From: Terana coerulea
Lineage: Eukaryota > Basidiomycota > Agaricomycetes > Polyporales > Phanerochaetaceae
Assembly: GCA_024811115.1 (NCBI GenBank)
Contig: JAKOGH010000586.1
Location: forward strand, 1 to 30,308
Direction of reading: 5' to 3'
Length of the DNA stretch: 30,308 nt
Under the pieces are notes generated by a model. That model was not told where the DNA came from. It saw nothing but the letters and a program-made list of their open reading frames with translations, and ran no database searches. How positions within the stretch are numbered: the stretch's first letter is position 1; each line of letters begins with the position of its first letter. Shown here piece by piece: positions 10,232-19,161 of this stretch. The position numbers and the translations under genes are program-made.

Positions 10232-10491
10232 GCATTGCTACTATGTACAATGTATTGAATACATATCTTGTCCCCAATGACCAAGAGGTTGAGATAAGAG
10301 ACAAGGCCAGAGTGTCCAATGTGCTAAGTGTCCAAAAACATAAGAAGAATTGAGTTGCATTTGGGCGCTAAGCACCAGGATCATCGGAATGAGTCCAAAG
10401 GCTCTGGGGCTGCTACCAGGCCGTGTATCTATGCTAAACAAATGCAAGAAAGTGAAAAATAATACTACGTATGCATGTCTATCCTGTGACA
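10232..10491 (-). repeat. LTR family A, inverted partial copy
   Basis: The reverse complement begins TGTCACAGGATAG at 10491 and matches 7873-8131, including the CCTGGTAGCAGCCCCAGAGC block and the GGCGCTAAGC/GCGCTTAGCGCC block. It is cut exactly where LTR B ends (10231/10232). Confidence 0.8.
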
Positions 10492-10499
10492 CTCTCGTG

Positions 10500-11340
10500 T
10501 CGTATACAAGCCTCTTTTGATAGAAGCATGCTTGTCAGCATTGGTCTGCATATGTTGTACTTCATTACATCTCATGTGCTGGGGTTAGCATGATGCATGT
10601 GCTATACTCTTGATATTGTGCTTATGTAGCCTGCTACCCTGGTCCTTGACATCATATGTTGTCTCTTTGTAATGGTGGTGCGCTTGCTTACATTAGCCTG
10701 CACGTGTTATGCTTCACTACATGCTGTGCGCCAGCATTGGCATTGTGTGCAATCACTGCTACTGTGTGTGTGTCATTTTCATACCCTTTGTAACATGTAC
10801 ACCCGCTTCTTGTGCATTAATATAGCACTTACCTGTGTCAGTATGTATATGCTGTGCTTTGCCACATCTCACACGCCAATGTTGGTATGATGCACATTTG
10901 TCAGCACCATACATACATGTGCTATTGTTCTGCCCTAGGTATCTTGCACATTATGCTGTATACACCAGCTTCTTGTGCATCGGCGTTACGCTTGCTTGCA
11001 TGGGTCTGCTTGTGTCATGCTTTGCTATGTCTTGCATGCTAATGTTGGTATTTATGTGCATGCTGCATTTCCAGCATTGCGCTTATGTAACTTGTTGTGC
11101 TAGTCTCTTGCATTGTATGTCAGCCCCTTTGTAACAGCCGGCATACTCATCTATGTTGGCTTGTGTATGCTATGCTTCATCATATTTCACACACTAGTAT
11201 TGGCATTGCATGCCACTGTTTCTATTATATGTGTCACATTATGTATATTGGCTTCTTATGTGTCGATGTTACAGCCATCTGCCAGCATTTAGCTTATTAT
11301 ATTGTGCTTAACTATGCAGATATTTGTGTGTAGTGTTTAT
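10500..11340. repeat. Degenerate tandem array, segment 1 (unit about 150-160 bp)
   Basis: A recurring core resembling GCTTGCTTACATTGGCYTGC, then a TGCTATGCTTCAYTACAT-like part and GCTAATGTTGGTATTGTGTG-like part, begins near 10684, 10829, 10990 and 11144. TG- and CA-rich, few CG dinucleotides. Long open frames in this tract have no protein motif and are by-products of the repeat. Confidence 0.65.
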
Positions 11341-11889
11341 TACTCGTAGAGAATTTGTAGTGCCTATTCATGAAAGTGCCATCTATAAGCCATATATGCA
11401 TGGTTATAAATGGTTCTGGATAGCAGCAGTGAATGTGGCAAAGGGTCATGTATTTCATTTGAAGAGGAGCTTCTCTCTATTAACAGCCTTGCTTGATAAT
11501 TTATGTATCTTTCCACTCTTGTATGGTGGTGTTTAGGTCCTAATATTGCAATAGGTAGTTACAACACAGCTAATACGTTGGTTAGAGATAGAAGACTAAG
11601 AGAGTAAAAGATTACGCCAACCAAATGTGAAGGCTTCAAAGATGTTACAGTGCTTTAATATATGTAGCAGATTATCATCATTTTGTGCAATAACATATTC
11701 AAGCTGCTATAGTGCAGTTGTTAATTTATCAGGTGAGTTTACCTAGGTGATCCTAGGTTCAAGTCCTTCTAGATGCATTGTGGTTATTTTTAATCAATGT
11801 TTTTGAGCCTCAGCCCATTAACAAAAACATACAGCATGAATTGCTTTAGTCATCTATGAAATAGTCACTCTTTTAGAGCTATTGTGATA
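11341..11889 (+). other. Decayed Helitron-side sequence upstream of the helicase
   Basis: Base composition shifts to AT-rich and matches the helicase region downstream. Short frames (for example GPNIAIGSYNTANTLVRDRR, then LRESKRLRQPN in broken frame) may be N-terminal Helitron protein remnants. No Rep (HUH) motif was seen. Contains a tRNA-like sequence at 11710-11766. Confidence 0.35.
11710..11775 (+). repeat. tRNA-like sequence (A and B box), probable SINE head, copy 1
   Basis: A-box-like TAGTGCAGTTG at 11710-11720 and B-box GGTTCAAGTCC at 11756-11766, exactly 46 nt apart start to start, as in the copy at 18476. Shares GTTAA after the A box and CTAxxTGATC before the B box with that copy. 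The acceptor arms do not pair, so it is not a functional tRNA gene. Confidence 0.55.
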
Positions 11890-13560
11890 TTCACAATTGT
11901 TTGCAACTTGTTGTTCAACTATGGCAAGAGTGTTTAGTATAGTTGCAAATTATGCTAGCAAGCCATCAGGAGAGCAGCTTAAAATGTATCTTGGAGGGAT
12001 GGCAGGTATAGAAAATCACAAGTTATTAAAGCACTTATTCATTGCTTTAATAAGCGCACTGAAGCATACAGATTTACTTGTGTAGCCTCTACTAGTGCTG
12101 CAGCAGCTTTTATATCTGGCTTTACTTATTATTCATTATTGAAGCTAAGCAAGTTTGAGGAACAAAACAGTTCTGCTTTATCAGCAGCCTTTGAGAACTT
12201 GCAGCGTATTGACTATATTTTCTTAAATGAGATATCAATGCTTAACTGTCTAAATCTATATAAAATCTGTAAAAGAACGTGTTTGGCTATGAGAAAACAG
12301 TATAAACCTTTTGAGGTATAAATATCATTTTTACTGGTAACTTTGCTCAATTACCCTCGGCTGTAGGTAAAAACCCAATATATGCTAGTAAAATGCAGTC
12401 CACAGTGCATATAACCAACTCTGTTAAGAAACAGCAAGCAGCAATTGGCAAAGCAATCTGGCACCAATTTACTATAGTGGTTATACTAAAAGAAAATATG
12501 AGGCAAAGACTACAAGGTGGACTAGATGCTAAACTGAGAACAGCATTAGCAAATATGCAATATGGAGCATGTACACAAGAGGATATTCACTTATTACAGT
12601 CTAAAGTTGTTGAAAAAGGGCCTAATCAGCCTAAGCTATCAGATCTACACTTAAGAAATGTATCAATCATTACTTCATAGAACTCATATTATAACAAAAT
12701 TAATGAAGTGAAAACCAAGCATTTTGCTAATGAAACTGGACAAGTTTTATATAGCTTCTATACATATAATAAGTGAAAGTCAGATGAACATGAAAAAATG
12801 GTGAGAAATAGCAGTGCAAGCGTAAAGTCAATCTACAGCACATAATAATATAATACTTTATGGAATATATCTCATGCTAGTTCAGAGAATCAGCCAGGCA
12901 TTATTAATCTTTGCATTGAATTATGTGTAATGATTAAAAAGAATTTGCCAACTAAATGTGGTATTGCTAATAGTGCTCAGGCAAATATTGTTGGCTGGAA
13001 AGCTAAGACATTAGATGAATACAATGATCAAGTATTGGAAATAGTATTTGTAGAGTTAACAAGTCTACCAGATCAAATATAATTGGAAGGATTATCTGTC
13101 AATGAGGTTCTAATCACCAGACAAAGCATTGATATCACATGCACCATGCCTAATGGCAAACTGATCAAAATTTGGAGATCTCAAGTGCCTATTATATCAA
13201 ATTTTGCAATGATAGATTGTAACTCTTAAGGTAGAACTAGAAAGTATAATGTATGTGTCTTTACAAAATTGCAGAAGTCATCAATTTGTGTATGCTTGCT
13301 TGTTAAGAGGTTCTACCTATAAAGAAACTGTGATTATTCAAGGCTTAGATTTGTCGAAAATTACTAAGGACATTTCTGAATGTTTGAGACAGGGATTTAG
13401 AGATTTGGAAATCTTAGATGAGGTCACAAGATTGCAATTTGTTAGAAAGCCATCTAAGCTTATTGAAGGTATAACCAAAACTAAGTCATTTATAAATACT
13501 GCAATTGAAAAGGAGTCAAACATATTCCAAAGCAAATGCTAAAAGTGCTGAAATTGACAG
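11890..13560 (+). pseudogene. Helitron-type PIF1-like DNA helicase, broken
   Basis: The 3' half of a rolling-circle (Helitron) transposase, a superfamily 1 helicase that unwinds DNA during transposition. Landmarks in order: ANYASKPSGEQLKMYLGGMA, where the Walker A motif (normally G-x-x-G-x-G-K-S/T) reads GGMAGIENHK and lacks the proper G-K-S; an ATSAAAAF-type motif Ia region (TSAAAAFISG) in another frame; DYIFLNEISML in place of D-E-x-S; TGNFAQLPS in place of G-D-x-x-Q-L-P; KENMRQRLQGG; and YACLLRGSTYKETVIIQGLD near the normal motif VI. Frame changes and in-frame stops occur at about 12085, 12321, 12680, 12774, 12845 and 13080. Typical of PIF1-like helicases that are abundant in agaricomycete genomes. 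Not active. Confidence 0.85.
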
Positions 13561-13920
13561 ATAATGCAGGATGATTAAGTACTGAGCCTAAGAATAACTT
13601 TAAGTGAGAAGTTGTAAAAGCTGACAAGTTCAAAGAAAAAGCAAGCTAAAGCTTTTATGCAACTATTAACAGCTCCATTTACTCCTGCTAAGGGAACTAC
13701 TGCTTTGGCTATTTTAAGCAATAAGACAGGAAATAGCAAAAAGCAAAAATAAATGCTCAAGATACTAAGGTTCATAATACAAAATCTATCAAAAAGCTAA
13801 AGGTTCACTCTACTTCAAACATAGCAGATACTATGCAATGGGAATTTACTTGAAGTGATAACAGTTATAGCTATTATGCTTTATTTATGATATTGCACTT
13901 TATTTATCAAAAGCAGCTAA
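13561..13920 (+). pseudogene. Lys-rich tail downstream of the helicase, decayed
   Basis: Broken frames give KKKQAKAFMQLLTAPFTPAK and similar Lys/Ser-rich pieces, as in the hydrophilic C-terminal tail that follows the helicase in some PIF1-like elements. No Helitron 3' hairpin with CTRR end was identified before the tandem array resumes at about 13925. Confidence 0.35.
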
Positions 13921-13924
13921 CATT

Positions 13925-14524
13925 TTGGAATATAGTGTGTTGTCCTTGCTTACAATACCCTATGCATGCACTGTCCTCTTGCATATTAGTATTATGATCA
14001 CTTGTATTGGTTTGCATGTGCTATGCATTGGCACTGCTTGTGTGCTAATGTTAGCATTGTGTGTGTTCATTAGCACTATGCATGCAAGGGTCATTACTTT
14101 AGGTCTTCGTGTTATGCACTATGCTTGCTTATATTGTTCTGCGTCAACCTTTTGTATATTGGTGTCACTCTTACACTGTATTGATCTACATGTGTCTTGT
14201 ATTGTCACTTTGCATGCACTGGCATTGTTATTACATGAGTTAGTGCTGTGTTTGTTTGTCTGTCATATCCTGCACACTGCTAAACATGTTGATATTATAC
14301 TTGCTCACATTGGCTTGCTTATGTTGTGCTTTGTTACTCCTATGCACAGGTGTTAGCATTGGTTGTATCAACACCGCATCTTGCTTGCTTGCTTTGTGCA
14401 TATGTGTCACAGAGCATATTAGTGCTGTGCTTGCCTATATTGGCCTCACGTAAGTTAGATGTTGTCATTTGGTTTGCACTAGCATTGGCACTGAGTGCGT
14501 CAGTATTATATTTACCCACCATGT
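13925..14524. repeat. Degenerate tandem array, segment 2
   Basis: The same core as segment 1 returns (CTTGCTCACATTGGCTTGCT near 14300, GCTTGCCTATATTGGCCTCA near 14428, others near 13950, 14010 and 14105). It ends at the TTA that precedes the Harbinger element. The 143-codon frame here is a repeat by-product. Confidence 0.6.
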
Positions 14525-14527
14525 TTA
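14525..14527. other. Target-site duplication TTA, left
   Basis: TTA immediately before the left TIR, matching TTA at 17244-17246. A 3-bp TWA duplication is the hallmark of PIF/Harbinger insertion. Confidence 0.8.
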
Positions 14528-14578
14528 AGGCCTGTTCGGTAATGCGTGAAGTGAAGTGAAGCGTGGGAAGCGCCCGTG
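14528..14578 (+). repeat. Harbinger left terminal inverted repeat
   Basis: Begins AGGCCTGTTC and contains a GAAGTGAAGTGAAGCG subterminal run and GCGCCCGTG. Pairs with 17199-17243 with a 4-base gap and scattered mismatches. Confidence 0.85.
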
Positions 14579-14708
14579 TGAATCAAGTGACTGATGTGTG
14601 ATGATTTGTAACAATTGTGTGACCGCGCTGCAATTTCTGCACGCAACGCGACCTCCTCACGTCAGTTTGAGCTCTCTGGCTTCCTGCGTGTTCTAATTCA
14701 CTCGAGCC

Positions 14709-15801
14709 ATGCCGGCTGAACCACTATTGCCTGGACCACGCCAGAACGCTCCGTTCTGCTGGCTACCCTGTTACAAGAGAAGATTCAAGGCTGGATGGTC
14801 GAAAATGGCTTCAAGCCGCAGGCTTGGACAGCCGTCCTCAAGCACTCAAAACTCACAACTCTGACCGTTCTGGACACTCAGCGCTGCAAAATCTCAGTGG
14901 CGTAGTGTATGTGCTCCAGTTCTCTGATTCTGCTAGAGGCTAACTATGCTGTGCTAGCTTGCAAAGCATGGTTGGAATATTCAGGATATCCTCAAGCTCT
15001 CGGGCGCTGGCTGGGATGATGAGAAGCAAATGCCTTGAGTACCGGCCAATATTTGGGATCCCTCACGTAGCGGTGTGTTGTATACTTCAATCTCACTAAG
15101 CCTAGCTTATACTTTCCAAGGCACATCCGAGCATGGCATATTACCGTGAACATGCCTTCTCACACTATCATCAAATCGAGCCTCCGATTGCCGAAGAACT
15201 GTGCTACGGGAACCAATGCTGTTGCTACTACACAAAACCAACCAGCTACTCAGGCTAACGCTGCACAACTTGATGCCACTGCCATGACTGAGGTACGTCA
15301 GATGCCTGATGTTTTGTATATGTGCAACTGAAGAGAGAGTCCAGACTCGGACAACAGAGCCTGCTGAAGAAGATCCTCTCCCACCGAAGCGCAACCAGAT
15401 ACACCCACGCGATCTGCTGGCTCTCTGGTTTCGCAAGCGGGAGCGTGGAACTACGCAGGCACTTATGTCTCAGCTCTCCGACTCGGTCTCTGTTCTTTGC
15501 AACATCTCTCTCAGCTTCAATGTCTGCTCGTACAAACTCATCTGAGTCTGTTGCAGGTCCTTCTTCTGACTCATACCTTGACCTAGCTTCTCCTCAGTGT
15601 CGGAATCGAGCTTGGCAGGTTGTGGGTCAGGAAGAGGATCTCACACCAGTCGAGCTAGGAGCAGCACGTCGAATTTTCCGCGATACATTCCGTGCGGGCA
15701 GTATATGAGCTTTTCACCTGGACCAGCATGCAGGTCGAGATGAGTGGTTCAAGGAGGAGCTGGACTTGGTTTTAGCAAACAAATGGCTGCATCATGATTG
15801 A
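14709..15801 (+). pseudogene. Harbinger Myb/SANT-like accessory protein, broken
   Basis: In PIF/Harbinger elements the second protein binds DNA through a Myb/SANT-like domain and helps bring the transposase to the ends. The start is the ATG at 14709 (MPAE). After a frameshift the helix region reads WTTPERSVLLATLLQEKIQG then ENGFKPQAWTAVLKH. Further on, in frame, come SGAGWDDEKQMP, a TGA stop, VPANIWDP, and HPSMAYYREHAFSHYH, which are the usual G-W-D-D-E and H-P-x-A-x-x-F/Y landmarks. The C-terminus keeps QEEDLTPVELGAARRIFRDT and, after a shift, DQHAGRDEWFKEELDLVL ending at TGA 15799-15801. At least three disabling changes. An intron in place of one shift cannot be excluded. Confidence 0.75.
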
Positions 15802-17123
15802 TAATTAGAGCATATAGAATTTGTCATTGAATTACATTCCCATCTGATTAACTCTGTCCGATAATCCTGCCATTGCCTGTGCAATATCACCACGCCTATG
15901 ATCTGCCTGTACCTTTTCTCCTGCTGAAATCTCAAATGAGATAGTAGTTGGATACCTATTCTGCCCATTACCACCATTCAGGGGCAAGTTATCTCCTTCT
16001 GGAACAAACTCCTCTTCATCCAAAACCATGCATGCGATTGAAGTTGAAAATTGCAGCAAATGCAATAATAAACCGTGCTTGATCTGTGAGCGAGTATTCG
16101 GAGATGCCACCGATAAGAGCGCTTTGTCGCTTCTATACACCAAAAATCCGCTCAATTACGTTGCGCAGTTGAGCATGGCGAAGGTTGAAGAGTTCTTGGG
16201 CATTTTTGGGCTAAGTGCATTATGAGTGCTTGCAATATCATTAATTCATAGGCTTACCGCTGGTTAGCTATGCCCCATTTTCGTAGATGATAGCGTACAC
16301 CACGATATGGGACTAGCAATGCATCACAAGATGGAAAGCCTGCGTCTCCAAGATAGTACCAGCCAGCTTCTTGTGCGTGCTGAAAAAGTGAGCTGTCTGC
16401 TGCACTGCCTTCCCATCTACTGAGAACAAAGCAGAAGTACATCTCAAATGTACATGCAGCAATGCAGTTCTGGCTAATGCCCCCTTGCGATTACGATAAC
16501 GTGCTTAATCTTCCACTGAGGTATGAATGCTGAGGTGGGAACCATCGATAGCTCCGCATGCCTTGGCAAAGTATGGAAAGAACTTCGGGTTATGAGCAAT
16601 GATGGGTGATAGTGGTGTGCTTGCTGTTGGTAGCCAAATAAGCTCTTGAATAAATGCATCACTTGTTGCTGCGTTGAGAACTTGATGAATAGAGCTGAAC
16701 AAAATATTAAATAAGGAATGGATATAGACAAGCTAAACACATTACTGGGAGACAGTTTCAAGGCTACGATTGAACCTCTCTGCAATTGCACGGATGCCCA
16801 AGTTGAGCGTTTCAAGGTATAAAAACATGCCTACCTGCTCTTCAAGATCTACGTATCGGGTATCCCCCAAACCTCCTCACATATGTAGCTCTCTACAGAG
16901 CAGAGAAAACACATCTGGCTCTATGCTGAACACAGTACGCATGCGCTCTGGGTGACTATCCGAAAGCCTCTTGAATCCAAGCACGACTAGTAAGGATAGA
17001 GTTATGATAGGGGCAAGGATTATAGCGAGGTTCAATGAAGGCTATGACAGCAATAATAGAGACAATAATGAGGTGGATGGCTGTACGCTCAAGCTCGTCG
17101 AGAGGGAGGCCGTTGTCAGCCAT
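15792..17123 (-). pseudogene. PIF/Harbinger DDE transposase (DDE_Tnp_4), broken
   Basis: The start is the ATG at 17121-17123 (MADNGLPLDELERTAIHLII). Further landmarks: HPERMRTVFSIEPDVF after a one-base shift, LGIRAIAERFNRSLETVSH, then a 51-nt intron, SIHQVLNAATSDAF, FFPYFAKACGAIDGSHLSIH (first catalytic Asp), VLSRWEGSAADSSLFQHAQE, YYLGDAGFPSCDALLVPYRG (second Asp), and AQELFNLRHAQLRNVIERIF (Glu). The DDE triad is still readable. Breaks: frameshift before HPERM, TGA after CRELHM, TAA in place of Gln after SVED, a frameshift before FEMYFCF, and a TAG just after ERIFGV. Length after splicing would be about 400 residues, normal for the family. It cuts and pastes the element in active relatives. 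Confidence 0.88.
16695..16745 (-). other. Predicted 51-nt intron in the Harbinger transposase
   Basis: Minus-strand donor GTAATG, acceptor TTCAG. Splicing joins ETVS-H to SIHQVLNAAT in frame, exactly where unspliced sequence would hit stops. Length fits introns of basidiomycete genes. Confidence 0.65.
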
Positions 17124-17198
17124 TTCGGAAGGGAGGGAGCAAGCCTAGTCAAAGTGTGACGGCCGGCCTGCAGCGCTTGGCGTCAGCAGTGCTGGCAT

Positions 17199-17243
17199 GA
17201 CGGGCGCTTTCACACTTCACTTCACATGTTACTGAACAGGCCC
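17199..17243 (-). repeat. Harbinger right terminal inverted repeat
   Basis: Ends ...GAACAGGCCC before TTA 17244-17246. Reverse complement matches the left TIR. Confidence 0.85.
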
Positions 17244-17246
17244 TTA

Positions 17247-17462
17247 GCGTGCCGCTGGATGTACTAATACCAAGCTTGCCCACATTAGGTTATATACACA
17301 AATGATGATGTCATGCACACTTGTGCTGCGTGAGCCAAACCTAGCCATACTATTATGTAAGCTGGCGATGCGCTGCATTGAGGTTGGCTATGTGAGTGCT
17401 TAGCATTGTCTACAGTAAAGTCAGCCATTTGGGTGCTTGATGTTGTCCTGTGTGCTTACATC
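17247..17462. repeat. Degenerate tandem array, segment 3
   Basis: Contains AGCTTGCCCACATTAGG near 17273 and other TG/CA-rich pieces of the array unit, continuing segment 2 after the Harbinger insertion. Confidence 0.45.
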
Positions 17463-17467
17463 ATAGT

Positions 17468-18031
17468 TGTCATAAATTTCCCTCAGCACTAGTCCACAGC
17501 GCTTAGAGTGTAACATCAAGTTATGGAATATGTCACCAAGTCATCACATAGTGTTACAAGATGCTAAATCAGTTTGCTATGTGCTTGTTGCATGGACATC
17601 TGGGATATGCCTTACACAGGATGTAGAATCCAGGACTCTGGTCTGGAACTGTTCTGGACTATAACCTCAGTATGATGTCAGTATGACATCATAAACCAAT
17701 AGTGTACAGTAGCTCAATTAGGACATTTAAATAGTGTTGATGTTAGCATGATAGCTAGGTCAGATCTGATAAGGGAGTTAGAGCAGTGGTATGCTCTGGA
17801 GCCTTAGTCAGACATCACCTCACTGTATCAGTCAGCATATAGTATTAGAGGTCTTAGATAGTGTCTGGGGTCCCTTTACACATGCATATAAAGAGGCTGG
17901 TCTGTGGGCTAAACCCCAGACTCAACAACATTGTTGATTTATATCCACTCTACTAGTTCTACTTAAGTCCCTCTGCTTTCCCCACCTCCTTCAAAATCAT
18001 CCCAGCAGGTGAGTATTATAGTTTTGTGATA
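17468..18031 (+). repeat. Solo LTR, family B, copy 2 (564 bp) with ATAGT target duplication
   Basis: Left end TGTCATAAATTT, right end TTTTGTGATA. Flanked on both sides by ATAGT (17463-17467 and 18032-18036), the 5-bp duplication expected of an LTR retrotransposon. No internal region lies between, so the element was reduced to a solo LTR by LTR-LTR recombination. A TATAAA box at 17887-17892 and CAGGTGAGTATT near the 3' end are likely promoter and splice-donor signals. Differences from copy 1 include several CG to TG or CA changes. Confidence 0.9.
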
Positions 18032-18036
18032 ATAGT

Positions 18037-18150
18037 CACTGCATTGAGCTCACTAATATTGCATGCCTGCCATACTGGCTTGCACAGTAGTGGTATTGTA
18101 TATGCTTGCTTAAGTGCTGGCATATACTATACCTGCCTCAGGAGTGCTTG
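18037..18150. repeat. Degenerate tandem array, segment 4 (right edge)
   Basis: Pieces such as CTTGCACAGTAGTGGTATTG and ATATGCTTGCTTAAGTGCTG resemble the array unit and end the array before the AT-rich region. Confidence 0.35.
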
Positions 18151-18475
18151 GGGCTTGCGCCGTATTTATTATATAAGAACACTATTTATAAGCCGTGCTT
18201 TCATGCCTATAGATAGCTCTAGATATAAGTAACTAGACAAAGTAAGTACACTGCATACTTAATTTGGAAAAGGCTCTCTATGGCCTTGTACAACCTACAT
18301 TTTAACATTGAGGCAGATACTCATGGTATAGTTGACACATTGAAGTCTAAGTTGTAGGGGATGAGGAAACACCTAACAGTAAAAAGACATAAGTGTACAA
18401 TTTGAGTGGCTGAAGTGCTTTCTTGCAATTACAACAGTATAGCATTATAGTTTAGTCTACTTTTTAATATTGGCA

Positions 18476-18545
18476 TAGCACAGTGGTTAAGAATGCTTGC
18501 TGTACTAACTAAATGATCATGGGTTCAAATCCTTTGCTCATCATA
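18476..18545 (+). repeat. tRNA-like sequence (A and B box), probable SINE head, copy 2
   Basis: A box TAGCACAGTGG (18476-18486) fits TRGCNNARYNGG and B box GGTTCAAATCC (18522-18532) is a perfect consensus. GTTAAG follows the A box. The T stem is partly paired but the 5' and 3' ends do not form an acceptor stem, so a working tRNA is unlikely. Spacing of the boxes is identical to the copy at 11710. Confidence 0.65.
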
Positions 18546-19139
18546 GTTTTAAAAATTACATCCTTGCTTAAATTATGCTCTGTGGCATTTTTCTACCTAA
18601 AATGTGTATTATTTGCAGTCCTTTTGACTGTTTCTTTTCAGTATTTCAAACTGCGTGCTAGCTACTATGTAATTGTAGTTGTTTTATACAAAATTTATAC
18701 AATAAAAGCTTAAATAGCTTGTTTTAGCTATTACTTGCTACTTTTTGAGAATACATTCCATAGCCTCACTGAGCATAGTATTTGTAACAGTGCTAAGCTT
18801 TACACCTATATAGTTATGAAGCCACTGATGTGATACTTACCAAATAATAAATGGTAAAAGCAGGATTTATAAATGATTAACTTTTCAACAGCTATTAAAG
18901 AACTACTTAGTACCAATAAAATAGAAGTATAGTATAATAGCAATAACTTATACGCTAAATAGTGCAAATTGCTGTGAATTAACAAATATGTATAATAACC
19001 CATAACAGTGCAACAAATACTGTTGCTTAGTGTATACATAATGGAGAAAAAGTGTACTATTAGTAAATACGCAAAAATAGTTTTGGAATAGTAGATGTTA
19101 GCAAAATAACACTTAAATGGCATTTTGCTAGCAGACTCT

Positions 19140-19161
19140 GGCTAATTTGGCCAAATTAGCC
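19140..19161. repeat. Perfect 22-bp palindrome
   Basis: The half-site GGCTAATTTGG is followed directly by its reverse complement, with no spacer. Found inside AT-rich DNA. Could be a fused pair of TIR ends or a cruciform-forming site. Confidence 0.8.

Larger units (their letters stand above)
14528..17243. mobile_element. PIF/Harbinger-like DNA transposon, 2,716 bp, structurally complete but mutated
   Basis: Bounded by TIRs of about 45-51 bp (left AGGCCTGTTCGGTAATGCGT, right reverse complement GGGCCTGTTCAGTAACATGT; both followed by GTGAAGTGAAGTG and GCGCCCGT) and by TTA duplications. Carries the two genes expected for this superfamily in convergent orientation: a Myb/SANT-like protein on plus (14709-15801) and a DDE transposase on minus (15792-17123), overlapping tail to tail by about 10 bp. 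It lies inside the old tandem array, so it is the younger insertion. Both genes have stops and frameshifts, so it can only move, if at all, with help from an intact relative. Confidence 0.88.

Noticed and set aside
10672..11333. Several plus-strand frames of 60-99 codons rich in Cys, His and Leu
   Set aside because: They lie in the tandem array and reflect repeated TGC/CAT/CTT codons; no domain or start context.
13925..14559. 143-codon plus frame with membrane-protein-like composition
   Set aside because: Same array sequence as 10.5-11.3 kb, so hydrophobicity is a composition effect.
16028..16225. 65-codon plus frame with CxxC pattern
   Set aside because: Antisense of the Harbinger transposase C-terminal region.
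9670..18031. The two family-B LTRs as the ends of one 8.4-kb retrotransposon
   Set aside because: Copy 2 has its own ATAGT duplication, and the DNA between them is array, Helitron-like and Harbinger sequence with no gypsy pol.
18476..18545. Functional tRNA gene
   Set aside because: Good A and B boxes but the acceptor arms do not pair and the T stem has a mismatch.
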